Below the pieces are notes generated by a model. It saw only the letters and a list, made by a program, of their open reading frames with translations, was not told where the DNA came from and did not search any database. A stretch of DNA of 64,000 bases, taken from Flavobacterium kingsejongi (lineage in GTDB: Bacteria > Bacteroidota > Bacteroidia > Flavobacteriales > Flavobacteriaceae). The stretch's first letter is position 1, and each line of letters starts with the position of its first letter. The stretch covers positions 2,604,001 to 2,668,000 of the forward strand of contig NZ_CP020919.1 of the NCBI RefSeq assembly GCF_003076475.1. The letters are read 5' to 3'. A program made the translations under genes and the position numbers. Shown one piece after another: positions 17,701-26,978 of the stretch.

Positions 17701-20700
17701 ATGGAAAAAGAATCTAAATATGCAGACAAAAGCTATCATGAAAAAGTAAGTCAACAACTTGCTATAACTACAGCTAAGGAAACGCAGGGGATTTCTACCA
17801 ATATAACTACTGCTCAAAGCACATATAATAATAAAAACCTAAGTACTTCTACAAAAGCTACAGCATTAGCTCTTAATGCGGTAGATACTGGTATACAGGC
17901 GTTTGGTGCTATAACAGGTATGGTAGATGGTGTATTAGGCGCCGCATTGATGCCCATGTTAGAAGGTTTAGGCATGAAAGGGATGGCATCACTCCCAATC
18001 TCTAAACAGCTTGACCCTGTGTTAGGTATAGATATTCACATGGTAACCATACCGCCATCTCCAGCTCCTATACCCATGCCACATCCCTATATAGGAATGC
18101 TTTTTCGCCCAAAAGATTTCTTAGCTGCTGCAATTGCATCGATAATTCCACCACCACCAGCACCACCAGCAATGTCTGATACTGCTACAGATGGTGAACA
18201 AACTGATGCCAATATTGCACAAGGATTAACTGTAGCCCATACAGCAGCCACAATGATTGTAGGAATGATTGGTGCTACTGTAAAAATTGGCGGATTTGTA
18301 CCGCGAGCTGTTGCGAGTACCCCTACAAAAAACATTCCCCATTTCCCAATGGGAGCAGGCTTTCATCCTGTTTATTCAAGAATGTGCAGTAAAGATAATG
18401 GACATGCTCTTCTAGGCAGTTTACTAGCTCTTGCAGATGGTGACCCTATTGGTGGTGGTGGAACCCATTTACACAACAGCTGTCAAGATATAGGTATTTT
18501 TTCGCCACATACTTTTCGCCCTACAAAAAATAAGGATGATACAACTAAGATAGGGTTAAAACTATTTTTGCCTACGAGCATGATAATACCCATACCCACA
18601 TCAGGATTAATTATTACTAATCCTATTCCTGCGCCTTTTAACCCAATTACAATGCTTAAAAAAATGCTAAGAGCAACGCTGGGTAAATTTGTAGGAGGAA
18701 AATTGCATAAACTTGTCAATAAAAAAATAGGTTCGGGTAAGCTACAAAACATGTTACACAAAAGCATCTGTACTGTTACAGGTCACCCTGTAGATGTAGC
18801 AACAGGGAACTTTTTTACTGATGAAGAAGATTTTTTCTTGCCTGGCCCCATAGCATTATCTTGGGAACGTACTTATTATAGCAAGTCTGATTATCAAGGT
18901 CCCCTAGGTAATGGCTGGCACCATGCCTATGATATGGCAATACATATAGATGATGAAACCAATACCGTTACTGTAAGACTTGCCGATGGTAGACCCATAG
19001 CTTTTGAAAAACCAAGCCCAAAAGTGTCAACATTTAACAAAGCCGAGCAACTTGAACTTTTTGTAGACAATACCAATCGTTTGTACCTTTGGGATATAAA
19101 AGAAAATTTATATTATTATTTTACTCCAAACTCCTACAGCGAGTTGCATCTTTTACAAACCGTAACTAATGCAAATGGATTTGCCCTATTTTTTGGGTAC
19201 GATACAAATGGTTTTCTAACAAAAATCATTGATGCAGCCCATCGAGAGCTTACAGTTACTAACGACAATCAAGGTAGAATAGTAACTATTACAGCACCAC
19301 ATCCCACATTAGATAACCAGTCCTTTGCAATTGCTACCTACGAGTATGATGCAATAGGTAACCTTATGAAGCAAACTAATGCTGAGAACGATAGTATGCA
19401 CTTTGAGTACCAGGGCAGGCTAATGACTAAAGAAATTTGGCGTAACGGTCTTAATTGGTATTTTGAGTATGATGGTACAGCTCCAGGTGCACGCTGTGTA
19501 CATACGTGGGGAGATGGAGACATTTACAAACACAAATTACTTTTTGAAGAGGGTAAAACTATTGTAACTGACAGTAGAGGATATGATATAGAATACTACC
19601 ATAAAAACGGACTGGTATACAAACGTATAGATCCTAACGGAGCCATAAACCAGTGGCTCTATGATAAAGACAACCAGTTACTATCTCAAACAGACCCGTT
19701 AGAAAATGCTTATTTATATGGCTATGACAATCGTGGTAACCAGATACAAACCACCAACCCAATGGGCGGTACAGAAACGACAGAGTATAGCTTTTTACAT
19801 AAAAATCTACCAAGCTTAGTACAAACACCACTGGGCGCAAAATGGAAATGGAAATACGATAGCAATGGCAACACCATAGAAGTAATCAACCCTAACAATG
19901 CCACAACCAAAATAGAATATCAAAATGGTTTACCCAATACTATTATAGACTATTTAGGGAATAAAACACTCTTAGAGTATGATCAAAATTATAACTTAAT
20001 ACAAATAACAGAACCCACAGGCGCCATAACCCTCTATACTTATGACTCCCTAGGACGCAACACAACTACACAAAATACAAAACACGCCAAGCAAAAACTG
20101 TTTTATGATCTACTAGGTAGAGTAACCCAAGTAGAGGATTTTGACGGTAATAAAATAAAACTGCAATACGACGGTATAGACAACCTGTTGCAATATAAAG
20201 ATGCACAAACAGAGGTAAGCTACACCTACAAAGGGATGTGGAAGATGACAGCTAGGCATCAAAACCAAAAAAACACCCTCTTTTTTTACAATAAAGAAGA
20301 GCAGTTAATACGTATAGAAAACGACCACCAGCCTTACACTTTTAAGCGGGATAGCGTAGGTAATGTAGTCGAAGAAAGCCCGTTTGACAACATAGTACGC
20401 CTTTATAAACACGACCTTGCGGGCAATGTGCTGCAAAAGGAGATTGAAAATCACGAAAGTATTTTAGTTCCAAACACTAAAACTAATTATGAATATAACA
20501 AATTAGGCAACATACAAAAAATAACCTATACAGATGGTGTAGAGCACCTATTTGACTACAACCCAGCAGGCCTACTCATTAGTGCAATAAATCCAGCCAG
20601 TGAAGTAACTCTTGCTTATAACACTCTAGGTACTATTACCCAAGAAACACAAAACGGTACTACTATAACCAATACCTACAACGCAGTAGGACAACGTACC

Positions 20701-22146
20701 AATTTGCAAAGTAGTCTAGGCGCTAACCTAGATCTAGAGTACAATGAGTTAGGGCAATTGAGTAAAATGAAAACCCAACAAGATTGGCAAAGCAGCTTTG
20801 GTTATGACCAAATGGGTTTAGAAATACAACGCCTCTTGCCTGGACAAGTACAACAAACTACCACCCGAGATGCCCTAGGACGACCTACAGAGCAACTTGT
20901 AGGACATGCAAGCAAACGGGTTAAAAGCCGAAAATACCAATGGGGAATAAACAACCAGTTAAAACAAATAATAGACTCCACAACAGGCGCAACTAATTTT
21001 ACCTATAACAAAAACGGACATTTAACAGAAGCACAATATGCTGATGGAAGCACTCAAAACCGGTACCCAGACAGCCTAGGAAACCTATACGAAACACCCG
21101 AAAAAAAGGACAGAGCTTATGCTCGAGACGGTAAATTAGAAAAAAAAGGGAGCTGGCATTACAAATATGACAATCTAGGCAACCTAATAGAAAAATATAA
21201 AAAAACAGGAAGTCTTTTTTCTTTTAAAGAAGAGCATTGGTTTTATGAATGGAACTCTGCGGGAATGCTCAAAACGGTACAACGCCCTGATGGAAACTAC
21301 GTAAACTTTGCATACGATGCTTTTGGCAGACGAATTTACAAACAATTCAAGAAAACTTTTACTAACTTTGTTTGGGATGGCAATGTGCCTTTGCACGAGT
21401 GGAAAAGTTTTGAAACCCAAGACGTTCTTACCGATAGAGTAATTACTTGGATATTTGAAGAAGACAGTTATTCTCCAATAGCCAAAATAAAAAAGGACAA
21501 ACAATACAGTATTGTCAACGACCATTTAGGCACGCCCATAGAAGCCTATGCAGAAGACGGAAAATCTATTTGGGAACGCGAACTCAACAGCAATGGTAAG
21601 GTTCTAAAAGAAAAAGGAACTATTGGCACTTGTCCCTTTCTGTTTCAAGGGCAATATTACGATGAAGAGGTAGAACTGGCTTACAACCGTTTTCGCTATT
21701 ACGACCCAGAAGAAGGACGCTACATTTCCCAAGATCCAATAGGCTTATTAAGTGGCGAGTTTGGGTTTTATAATTATGTTCATGATACCAATGGTTGGAT
21801 TGATGTTTTAGGTTTAGTAAGAACTTACTCTGCACGTGTACAGGCATTACCAGAACATTTACGGGATAGACCTAAATGGAGAAAGAAAACTAAAAAGCAT
21901 TTAGATAAAACGAATCCTAAAAGAAATGGCAATTTTATAGATGTAAAAACTGACAAAGAAATTACTGGTAAAAAAGTAATTGGACATCAAAATGAAACAT
22001 GGAAAGAATATCAAGATAATCCAGCAAATCATACCAAAACAAGAAAACAAGTTATTGACGATTATAATAATGTTAATAATTTAGGATATGAAGACGCTAC
22101 ACAAAGTTCTATAGATGGTGGTACTTTTAATGGTTTAGAAAATTAA
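17701..22146 (+). CDS. Rhs polymorphic toxin with PAAR-like N-terminus and GH-E nuclease tip
   Basis: 1481 residues. The N-terminus (about 1-350) has hydrophobic helices and Pro-rich PAAR-like segments (IPPSPAPIPMPHPYIG). It is followed by the DUF6531 opening VDVATGNFFTDEEDFFLPG (about 362-380), many YD/Rhs repeats (about 400-1280) forming the cocoon, and the core [20 protein letters not shown] (about 1328-1347), where the tip is cleaved. The last ~110 residues carry KVIGHQNETWKEY and RKQVIDDYNN, the GH-E nuclease signature (HNH/EndoVII-like DNase). Delivered by the VgrG encoded upstream. The ankyrin gene 8 bases downstream is the immunity candidate. Confidence 0.92.
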   Translation: MEKESKYADKSYHEKVSQQLAITTAKETQGISTNITTAQSTYNNKNLSTSTKATALALNAVDTGIQAFGAITGMVDGVLGAALMPMLEGLGMKGMASLPISKQLDPVLGIDIHMVTIPPSPAPIPMPHPYIGMLFRPKDFLAAAIASIIPPPPAPPAMSDTATDGEQTDANIAQGLTVAHTAATMIVGMIGATVKIGGFVPRAVASTPTKNIPHFPMGAGFHPVYSRMCSKDNGHALLGSLLALADGDPIGGGGTHLHNSCQDIGIFSPHTFRPTKNKDDTTKIGLKLFLPTSMIIPIPTSGLIITNPIPAPFNPITMLKKMLRATLGKFVGGKLHKLVNKKIGSGKLQNMLHKSICTVTGHPVDVATGNFFTDEEDFFLPGPIALSWERTYYSKSDYQGPLGNGWHHAYDMAIHIDDETNTVTVRLADGRPIAFEKPSPKVSTFNKAEQLELFVDNTNRLYLWDIKENLYYYFTPNSYSELHLLQTVTNANGFALFFGYDTNGFLTKIIDAAHRELTVTNDNQGRIVTITAPHPTLDNQSFAIATYEYDAIGNLMKQTNAENDSMHFEYQGRLMTKEIWRNGLNWYFEYDGTAPGARCVHTWGDGDIYKHKLLFEEGKTIVTDSRGYDIEYYHKNGLVYKRIDPNGAINQWLYDKDNQLLSQTDPLENAYLYGYDNRGNQIQTTNPMGGTETTEYSFLHKNLPSLVQTPLGAKWKWKYDSNGNTIEVINPNNATTKIEYQNGLPNTIIDYLGNKTLLEYDQNYNLIQITEPTGAITLYTYDSLGRNTTTQNTKHAKQKLFYDLLGRVTQVEDFDGNKIKLQYDGIDNLLQYKDAQTEVSYTYKGMWKMTARHQNQKNTLFFYNKEEQLIRIENDHQPYTFKRDSVGNVVEESPFDNIVRLYKHDLAGNVLQKEIENHESILVPNTKTNYEYNKLGNIQKITYTDGVEHLFDYNPAGLLISAINPASEVTLAYNTLGTITQETQNGTTITNTYNAVGQRTNLQSSLGANLDLEYNELGQLSKMKTQQDWQSSFGYDQMGLEIQRLLPGQVQQTTTRDALGRPTEQLVGHASKRVKSRKYQWGINNQLKQIIDSTTGATNFTYNKNGHLTEAQYADGSTQNRYPDSLGNLYETPEKKDRAYARDGKLEKKGSWHYKYDNLGNLIEKYKKTGSLFSFKEEHWFYEWNSAGMLKTVQRPDGNYVNFAYDAFGRRIYKQFKKTFTNFVWDGNVPLHEWKSFETQDVLTDRVITWIFEEDSYSPIAKIKKDKQYSIVNDHLGTPIEAYAEDGKSIWERELNSNGKVLKEKGTIGTCPFLFQGQYYDEEVELAYNRFRYYDPEEGRYISQDPIGLLSGEFGFYNYVHDTNGWIDVLGLVRTYSARVQALPEHLRDRPKWRKKTKKHLDKTNPKRNGNFIDVKTDKEITGKKVIGHQNETWKEYQDNPANHTKTRKQVIDDYNNVNNLGYEDATQSSIDGGTFNGLEN

Positions 22147-22154
22147 ATAAAAAA

Positions 22155-22664
22155 ATGAAGACAATAGAAGAAATTAAATTATTACTTTTAAATTCAGATT
22201 ATGAAAGTTTAAAAGAATCACTCAATGATTATGATATAAATTCCTTTGACACCAATGGAAATAATATTTTACATTATTACATTAATTCAAATCAAAGTGT
22301 TAAAATAAAACCAGAATTAGTTATCGATTTATTAGTTTCAAAAGGATTAGATATCAATCAAAAACAAATTAAAGGTGCTTTTAAAAGAAGTCCATTGCAT
22401 ATTTCGGTTTTTATTAAACAACAGGAAATAACAGATTATTTGATTAAGTTAGGGGCTGATATTAATTCTACAGATTTAAATGGAAATAATATATTAATGA
22501 CAGCAATTTCAAGAATAAAATTTGGTGAAAATGGCGAATATTTTATAAAAAAATTAATTGAAAATAATGCCGATATAAATCAATTAAATAATCACGGTAG
22601 AAGTGCAAAAATGTCAGGTATAGAAAATGAAGGAAACGAGGCAATACACAAATATTTCATTTAG
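22155..22664 (+). CDS. Ankyrin-repeat immunity protein candidate
   Basis: 169 residues with three to four ankyrin-like repeats: FDTNGNNILHYYINS (about 33-47), RSPLHISVFIKQQEITDYLIKLG (about 77-99) and TDLNGNNILMTAISR (about 103-117), then LNNHGRSAKMSG. Ankyrin-repeat proteins are common partners of nuclease polymorphic toxins. It starts 8 bases after the GH-E Rhs stop, the expected place for the cognate immunity gene. No signal peptide, fitting cytoplasmic neutralisation of a DNase. Confidence 0.78.
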   Translation: MKTIEEIKLLLLNSDYESLKESLNDYDINSFDTNGNNILHYYINSNQSVKIKPELVIDLLVSKGLDINQKQIKGAFKRSPLHISVFIKQQEITDYLIKLGADINSTDLNGNNILMTAISRIKFGENGEYFIKKLIENNADINQLNNHGRSAKMSGIENEGNEAIHKYFI

Positions 22665-22715
22665 TCTTAGCTCAGTTGCTAAAAGTCTCCCGACTTTGAG
22701 GTATTATAAATATCA

Positions 22716-22740
22716 AAACCCAGCAATTGCTGGGTTTATT
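22716..22740 (+). terminator. Perfect hairpin after the first toxin-immunity pair
   Basis: AAACCCAGCA pairs with TGCTGGGTTT across an AT loop (22716-22737). It is followed by TATTATTA rather than a pure T run. It lies about 50 bases after the ankyrin gene and may end the vgrG-Rhs-immunity transcript. Confidence 0.6.
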
Positions 22741-22771
22741 ATTATGCAAGAAATAATAAAAAAAATATCAT

Positions 22772-22849
22772 AAAAGGTTTTTTCATTCAGATGATTTTTT
22801 ATCAGTTGCAAAGTTTGTAGATAAAAAATTAAGTATTTTAGCAAACTAG
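22772..22849 (+). pseudogene. Possible C-terminal remnant of a lost immunity gene
   Basis: A 25-codon open stretch (KRFFHSDDFLSVAKFVDK..) ends in TAG directly before the displaced HNH Rhs tip. It has a protein-like composition but no start in frame; an ATG at 22744 in another frame is cut off by TAA. Tail fragments of older immunity genes are expected between stacked Rhs tips, so I read it that way, with low certainty. Confidence 0.25.
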
Positions 22850-22862
22850 TAACGTAATCAAA

Positions 22863-23456
22863 CATGTAGGCGAACTCAACAGCAACGGTAAAGTTCTAAA
22901 AGAAAAAGGAACTATTGGAACTTGTCCGTTTCTATTTCAAGGGCAATATTACGATGAAGAGGTAGAATTGGCTTACAACCGTTTTCGTTACTACGACCCA
23001 GAAGAAGGTAGGTATATTTCTCAAGATCCAATAGAGCTTCTGGGTGGATTTGAATTGTATGCTTATGTCGAAAACACTAACCTTTTTGTAGATATTTTTG
23101 GTTGGGCTAAAAGTTATGCACAAAAGAAAGCATGGAAAGATGCTAGAGAGGCTTATTGGAAAAAAGAAGCAAAAAAGAACAAAAAAGACTATTCTCAACA
23201 TAATTTAGACAGAATGAAAAAAGGGACAGCTCCTCAACTGCAAGTTGAAGTTGAAAATAATAAAACTGGAAGAAAAGAAACAAAAGTAGTTTCAATGGAA
23301 TTACATCATAAAAAAGCTCAACATTTAGGAGGATCAAACAAATCATCCAATTTACAAAAAGTGACTCCTTGGGAACACGAAGCAATTGACACATATAGAC
23401 ATACTGGCAGCACTTTGCAAAATATTATTAGTGATGCAGGTAGTTTCGGCGGATAA
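22863..23456 (+). CDS. Displaced (orphan) Rhs tip with HNH nuclease toxin
   Basis: From 22870 the DNA repeats the end of the main Rhs gene (from 21579): GELNSNGKVLKEKGTIGTCP and [18 protein letters not shown]. No ATG opens the frame, which is open from 22842, so this is an unexpressed or recombination-ready tip rather than a full gene. After the core the sequence diverges into a toxin of about 110 residues with an HNH core: MELHHKKAQHLGG, NLQKVTPWEHEAIDTYRH. Homologous exchange with the main gene would swap the GH-E tip for this one. The immunity candidate follows 19 bases downstream. Confidence 0.82.
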   Translation, partial: HVGELNSNGKVLKEKGTIGTCPFLFQGQYYDEEVELAYNRFRYYDPEEGRYISQDPIELLGGFELYAYVENTNLFVDIFGWAKSYAQKKAWKDAREAYWKKEAKKNKKDYSQHNLDRMKKGTAPQLQVEVENNKTGRKETKVVSMELHHKKAQHLGGSNKSSNLQKVTPWEHEAIDTYRHTGSTLQNIISDAGSFGG

Positions 23457-23475
23457 TTTAACAAAAAAGTAAAAT

Positions 23476-23949
23476 ATGAATGAATTATTAGAAATAGTTA
23501 CATTACACGATTATAATTTAGCTATAAAAACATTAACTTTTAGAAATAAGTTGATTATTGATAATAAAATAAATGACGCTCACATCATAAAATATAAGGA
23601 TTATAAAGAAAAAGCTAATATTAATTTAAATGATATCGTTTCAATATTGGAATCAAAAGATGAAATGAAAATCGTAGTAAATTACGTTTCTAAAAAACTT
23701 GTAAAATATGATGGTTGTGATGAACAAGAATATCCTGACGGAGAAGAACCTGATGAAGATGAAAAAGACATAATAGTTTCGAGTAATAATGAGTATTATA
23801 TTACTTTTCTAATTTATCATCTTATTGAATACTGTGTTTTAAAAAAAAATAGAGATTATATTGATGAGTACGTGAAATTGATTAGGATTCCAAATTCAAA
23901 AAAATACGCCAAAGAATTAAAAGAAATTTTTGCACAAGTAAAAAATTAG
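23476..23949 (+). CDS. Immunity protein candidate for the HNH tip
   Basis: 157 residues, soluble, acidic (a DEQEYPDGEEPDEDEKD run at about 92-108), which is common in inhibitors of nucleases. It starts 19 bases after the HNH tip stop and is followed by a further Rhs-tip remnant, so position argues for an immunity gene. Helical ends (about 1-70 and 115-155). Family not recognised. Confidence 0.6.
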   Translation: MNELLEIVTLHDYNLAIKTLTFRNKLIIDNKINDAHIIKYKDYKEKANINLNDIVSILESKDEMKIVVNYVSKKLVKYDGCDEQEYPDGEEPDEDEKDIIVSSNNEYYITFLIYHLIEYCVLKKNRDYIDEYVKLIRIPNSKKYAKELKEIFAQVKN

Positions 23950-23992
23950 GAAATCAAATTTATTTTTATAAAAATCAAATTTAAAACCGTTT

Positions 23993-24083
23993 CCGTTTCT
24001 GTTTCAAGGGCAATACTATGATGAAGAGGTTGGCTTGGCTTACAACCGTTTTAGGTATTACGACCCAGAAGAAGGCAGGTATA
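23993..24083 (+). pseudogene. Third Rhs tip remnant
   Basis: A third copy of the Rhs core end: [12 protein letters not shown] followed by [15 protein letters not shown]. It has no start and is cut after the core, where sequence leading to an IS30 remnant begins. The toxin that belonged to it is gone. It shows that at least three tips were stacked here. Confidence 0.75.
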
Positions 24084-24216
24084 GGCGGATTCAAGGGTCT
24101 AGCGCAACAGTGTTAGTTTTTTTTAATTAATCAAATTTAGTATTTTTCTTAGATAATGTGCTTAATTTTAGAATAACTTTTTTGGCTTTTTAAGGAGCCA
24201 AAAGTTATTTCCAAAC

Positions 24217-24800
24217 TTAAGCCGTTGCTTGATTCATTTTGTTGATTTCCTCGCTTCTCATTTCATTAGGTGTCTTGAAACCTAAAACCTTTCTAGGTCT
24301 GTTATTTAGGTTGTTTTCTATTCGTTTTAGTTCTTCAATAGTTATTGTGTTAAAGTCGGTTCCTTTGGGTAAAAACCTTCTAATTAGTCCATTAGTATTT
24401 TCATTTGTTCCTCTTTCCCATGAGGAGTATGGATGTGCAAAATAAATATCCATTCCAGTTTTTTCTGAGAGCCATTTATGATTAGCCATTTCTATTCCGT
24501 TATCGTAAGTCATTGTTTTTCTGAGGTATTGAGGTTGTTTATTTAAGAGCTTTGCAAATTCGTGAGTTACTGTTTTGGATTTTCTGTTGTTGATTTTTAC
24601 AATAATTAAAAATCTAGTTTTTCTATCTACAATGGTTCCAATAGCACTTTTGTGTGCTACACCAATCATTAAATCTCCTTCTAAATGTCCAGCTTCAAGG
24701 CGTTCCTCGATATATTTAGGTCTATCATCAATACTGACTTGGTCTTTGATTCGAGTTTTTTTTATACCATATTTCCTTTTGTCCCGTCTTTTGTGATGAT
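24217..24800 (-). pseudogene. IS30-family transposase, N-terminus lost
   Basis: About 195 codons of an IS30 transposase with its stop at 24217. Recognisable parts are the RPKYIEERLEAGHLEGDLMIG stretch (first Asp), MTYDNGIEMANH (second Asp), and YSSWERGTNENTNGLIRRFLPKGTD (catalytic Glu), then the end GFKTPNEMRS. The 5' part, including the helix-turn-helix, is replaced by an IS21 element at 24801. The missing half is not found on the other side of that IS21 copy. The 3' flank (24084-24216) probably holds the IS30 terminal repeat; I could not place it exactly. Confidence 0.85.
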
Positions 24801-25196
24801 TGCAAATTCCGGTTATATTGATCACCCCATTCCGTTTTAAAGTGAGCACCTGATTCCAGTTCAAAATGACCACCTAATTCCGGTGCAAAGTGAGCACCTC
24901 CGTTTTGATTAAAAACTATATTTTTTCATCTGTTAATTAGTATTCAAATATAATAAAATATCACTCTTTGTTTATTCCTCTTTTCTTTCTCATGGATTCT
25001 CCATGTAATTCAAGCCTATGAGATTGGTGTATAAGTCTGTCTAATATTGCATCGGCTATCGTTTTTTCTCCAATTATATCATACCAGCCTTGAACTGGTA
25101 TTTGTGATGTCACGATTATAGAGCCGTTATTATGCCTGTCTGGACATGCTAACTTAGCCTGCATTGAAAGTTAAGAAATAATCTTAATTTTAATCT

Positions 25197-25496
25197 ATGA
25201 AACAAGTCCGCAAAATTTACGACAAGGCTTTTAAGGAAAAAGCCGTTGAATTGAGTTATGATAGAACAAATGTATCAGAACTTGCCAGGGAGTTAGGAAT
25301 AACAGCCCCCCAGCTTTATAAATGGCGTAAAGAACTCCAGGAATTTGGAGAAGGAAGTTTTCCTGGAAAAGGAAATTTAAAACTAACTCCCGAGCAAGAA
25401 AAAATCCATGAACTGGAGAAAAAACTCAAAGATGCAGAGTTAGAACGTGACATATTAAAAAAAGCAATCGGCATTTTTTCCAAGAACGGTCGATGA
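25197..25496 (+). CDS. IS3-family OrfA (copy 2)
   Basis: 99 residues, identical to the protein at 9757: helix-turn-helix at the N-terminus (ELARELGITAPQLYKWRK) and a leucine-zipper-like C-terminus. It overlaps orfB by ATGA. Confidence 0.93.
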   Translation: MKQVRKIYDKAFKEKAVELSYDRTNVSELARELGITAPQLYKWRKELQEFGEGSFPGKGNLKLTPEQEKIHELEKKLKDAELERDILKKAIGIFSKNGR

Positions 25497-26371
25497 TTTA
25501 TAGTTTCATTAAAAACAATGAACAGCTATTCCCGATTGAAAAAATGTGCAGAGTTCTACAAGTAAGCAATGGAAGTTATTACCGATGGAAAAAACAAATA
25601 AATACTGCAAGACAGCAACTAAAAAGCGCCATAAAAAAACAGATAGCATTGATTTATTTTCAAACCAAGCAACGATACGGGAGTCCTAGAATAACATTAG
25701 AACTTCGAAGCATTGGTTATAAAATTTCAAGAGTTACAGTTGCAAAGTATATGAAAGAACTTGGCTTGCGAAGTAAATTAAGCAAGAAGTTTAAAGTAAC
25801 AACCAACTCTAGTCACAATTATTTAGTTGTCGAAAATGTATTAAACAGAGAGTTTACTGTAAAAATGCCATCAAAGGTTTGGGTTTCAGATATTACATAC
25901 ATCCAAACTAAAGAGGGATTTGTATACCTGACCACTATTATGGATTTATACGACAGAAAAATTATAGGCTGGAGTTTGAGCAACGCAATGAGCACTGAGC
26001 AAACGACACTTGGAGCTTGGAAAATGGCAATTAAAAACCGAGATCTTAAAAATGGTTTGATTTTTCATTCCGACAGAGGTGTCCAATATGCCAGTAAAAA
26101 GTTTGTAAATGTTCTTGATTCCTATAAAAAAATAACTCGCAGTATGAGCCGTAAAGGAAATTGCTGGGATAATGCTGTAGCCGAAAGTTTCTTCAAATCT
26201 TTGAAAACGGAATTGATTTATGGCAACAAACTCATTTCTAAAGAACAAATGAAACTGGAAATCTTTGAATACATTGAAATTTGGTACAACAGAAAAAGAA
26301 GGCATTCTGCTTTAAATTATGCAACTATTGAAGAATTCAACAATCAAATTAATTACAAAAATGTAGCTTAA
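25493..26371 (+). CDS. IS3-family OrfB transposase (copy 2)
   Basis: 292 residues, identical to the protein at 10053, with the complete DDE triad (VSDITYIQ, FHSDRGVQYAS, DNAVAESFFKS). Inserted in istB in the opposite direction to that gene. Confidence 0.95.
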   Translation: MIYSFIKNNEQLFPIEKMCRVLQVSNGSYYRWKKQINTARQQLKSAIKKQIALIYFQTKQRYGSPRITLELRSIGYKISRVTVAKYMKELGLRSKLSKKFKVTTNSSHNYLVVENVLNREFTVKMPSKVWVSDITYIQTKEGFVYLTTIMDLYDRKIIGWSLSNAMSTEQTTLGAWKMAIKNRDLKNGLIFHSDRGVQYASKKFVNVLDSYKKITRSMSRKGNCWDNAVAESFFKSLKTELIYGNKLISKEQMKLEIFEYIEIWYNRKRRHSALNYATIEEFNNQINYKNVA

Positions 26372-26978
26372 CTTACTGTGCAATTTTTGTTTGCATATCC
26401 TGTCCTCTATGATCTCTAAAAGAGTAATTCGGTTATGGCTGTCAAGTGCCTGGAGTCCAAAATCATCAAGTATTATAACATCCTGTCTTTGTATTTTGGT
26501 AAGTTCCCGTAGATAAGTACCATCTGCTTTAGCCATTTTTAGTCTAGCGAACAATTTTGAGGTATTAAAATAACTTACCTTAAAACCCTGTATACAGGCT
26601 TGATAACCTAATGCAGTACCTAAATAACTTTTACCGACACCGGTGCTTCCAGTGATTAAAATGTTTTCGTTTTTCTCTATAAATTCGCATTCTGCCAGAC
26701 GCAGTACCATGTTTCGGTCCAGGTTACGTGATACATCAAAATTGATACTTTCAATATTTGATTTGTAATGGAATTTGGCATTAGTGATACTTCGTTCAAT
26801 ACGACGATTGTACCTTTCATCCCATTCTGCATCAATAATCATCGATACAAACTGGTCAAGGGTATAATGATCTGTTTTCCCGCTTTCAATGGCTGTTTTA
26901 AAAGCATTAAACATGCCATAAAGCTTCATTTGTTTCATTTTGGTTACTGTGGATTCATTCATTTTTTCAAGATTTAAT

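Larger units (their letters stand above)
25141..26401 (+). mobile_element. IS3-family insertion sequence, copy 2
   Basis: Same element as at 9701-10961, with the same terminal repeats. The istB target reads CCTGTC before and TGTCC after, so 3 or 4 bases are duplicated, depending on whether the final T belongs to the element. The two copies give identical proteins, so the spread was recent. Confidence 0.93.
24961..26962 (-). pseudogene. istB: istB interrupted by IS3 element
   Basis: The N-terminal three quarters (26401-26962) and the C-terminal 58 codons (24961-25140) of istB are separated by the IS3 copy at 25141. The intact form is the 245-residue protein at 34057. The Walker A motif GSTGVGKSYLG and Walker B VIILDDFGLQ are in the first part. 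The helper ATPase of this copy should be inactive, though the istA next to it is intact and IstB could be supplied by the other copies. Confidence 0.92.

Noticed and set aside
22668..22712. tRNA gene after the ankyrin gene (sequence TCTTAGCTCAGTTGCTAAAAG looks like a D arm)
   Set aside because: No T arm, acceptor stem or anticodon stem can be folded around it. It is only a local likeness.
24961..25164. Separate small gene at the istB end
   Set aside because: The frame is the C-terminus of istB joined by chance to bases of the IS3 element; the intact gene at 34057 shows this.
26312..26962. Complete 216-residue IstB protein
   Set aside because: The last ~28 codons come from the IS3 element. 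The true istB is interrupted.
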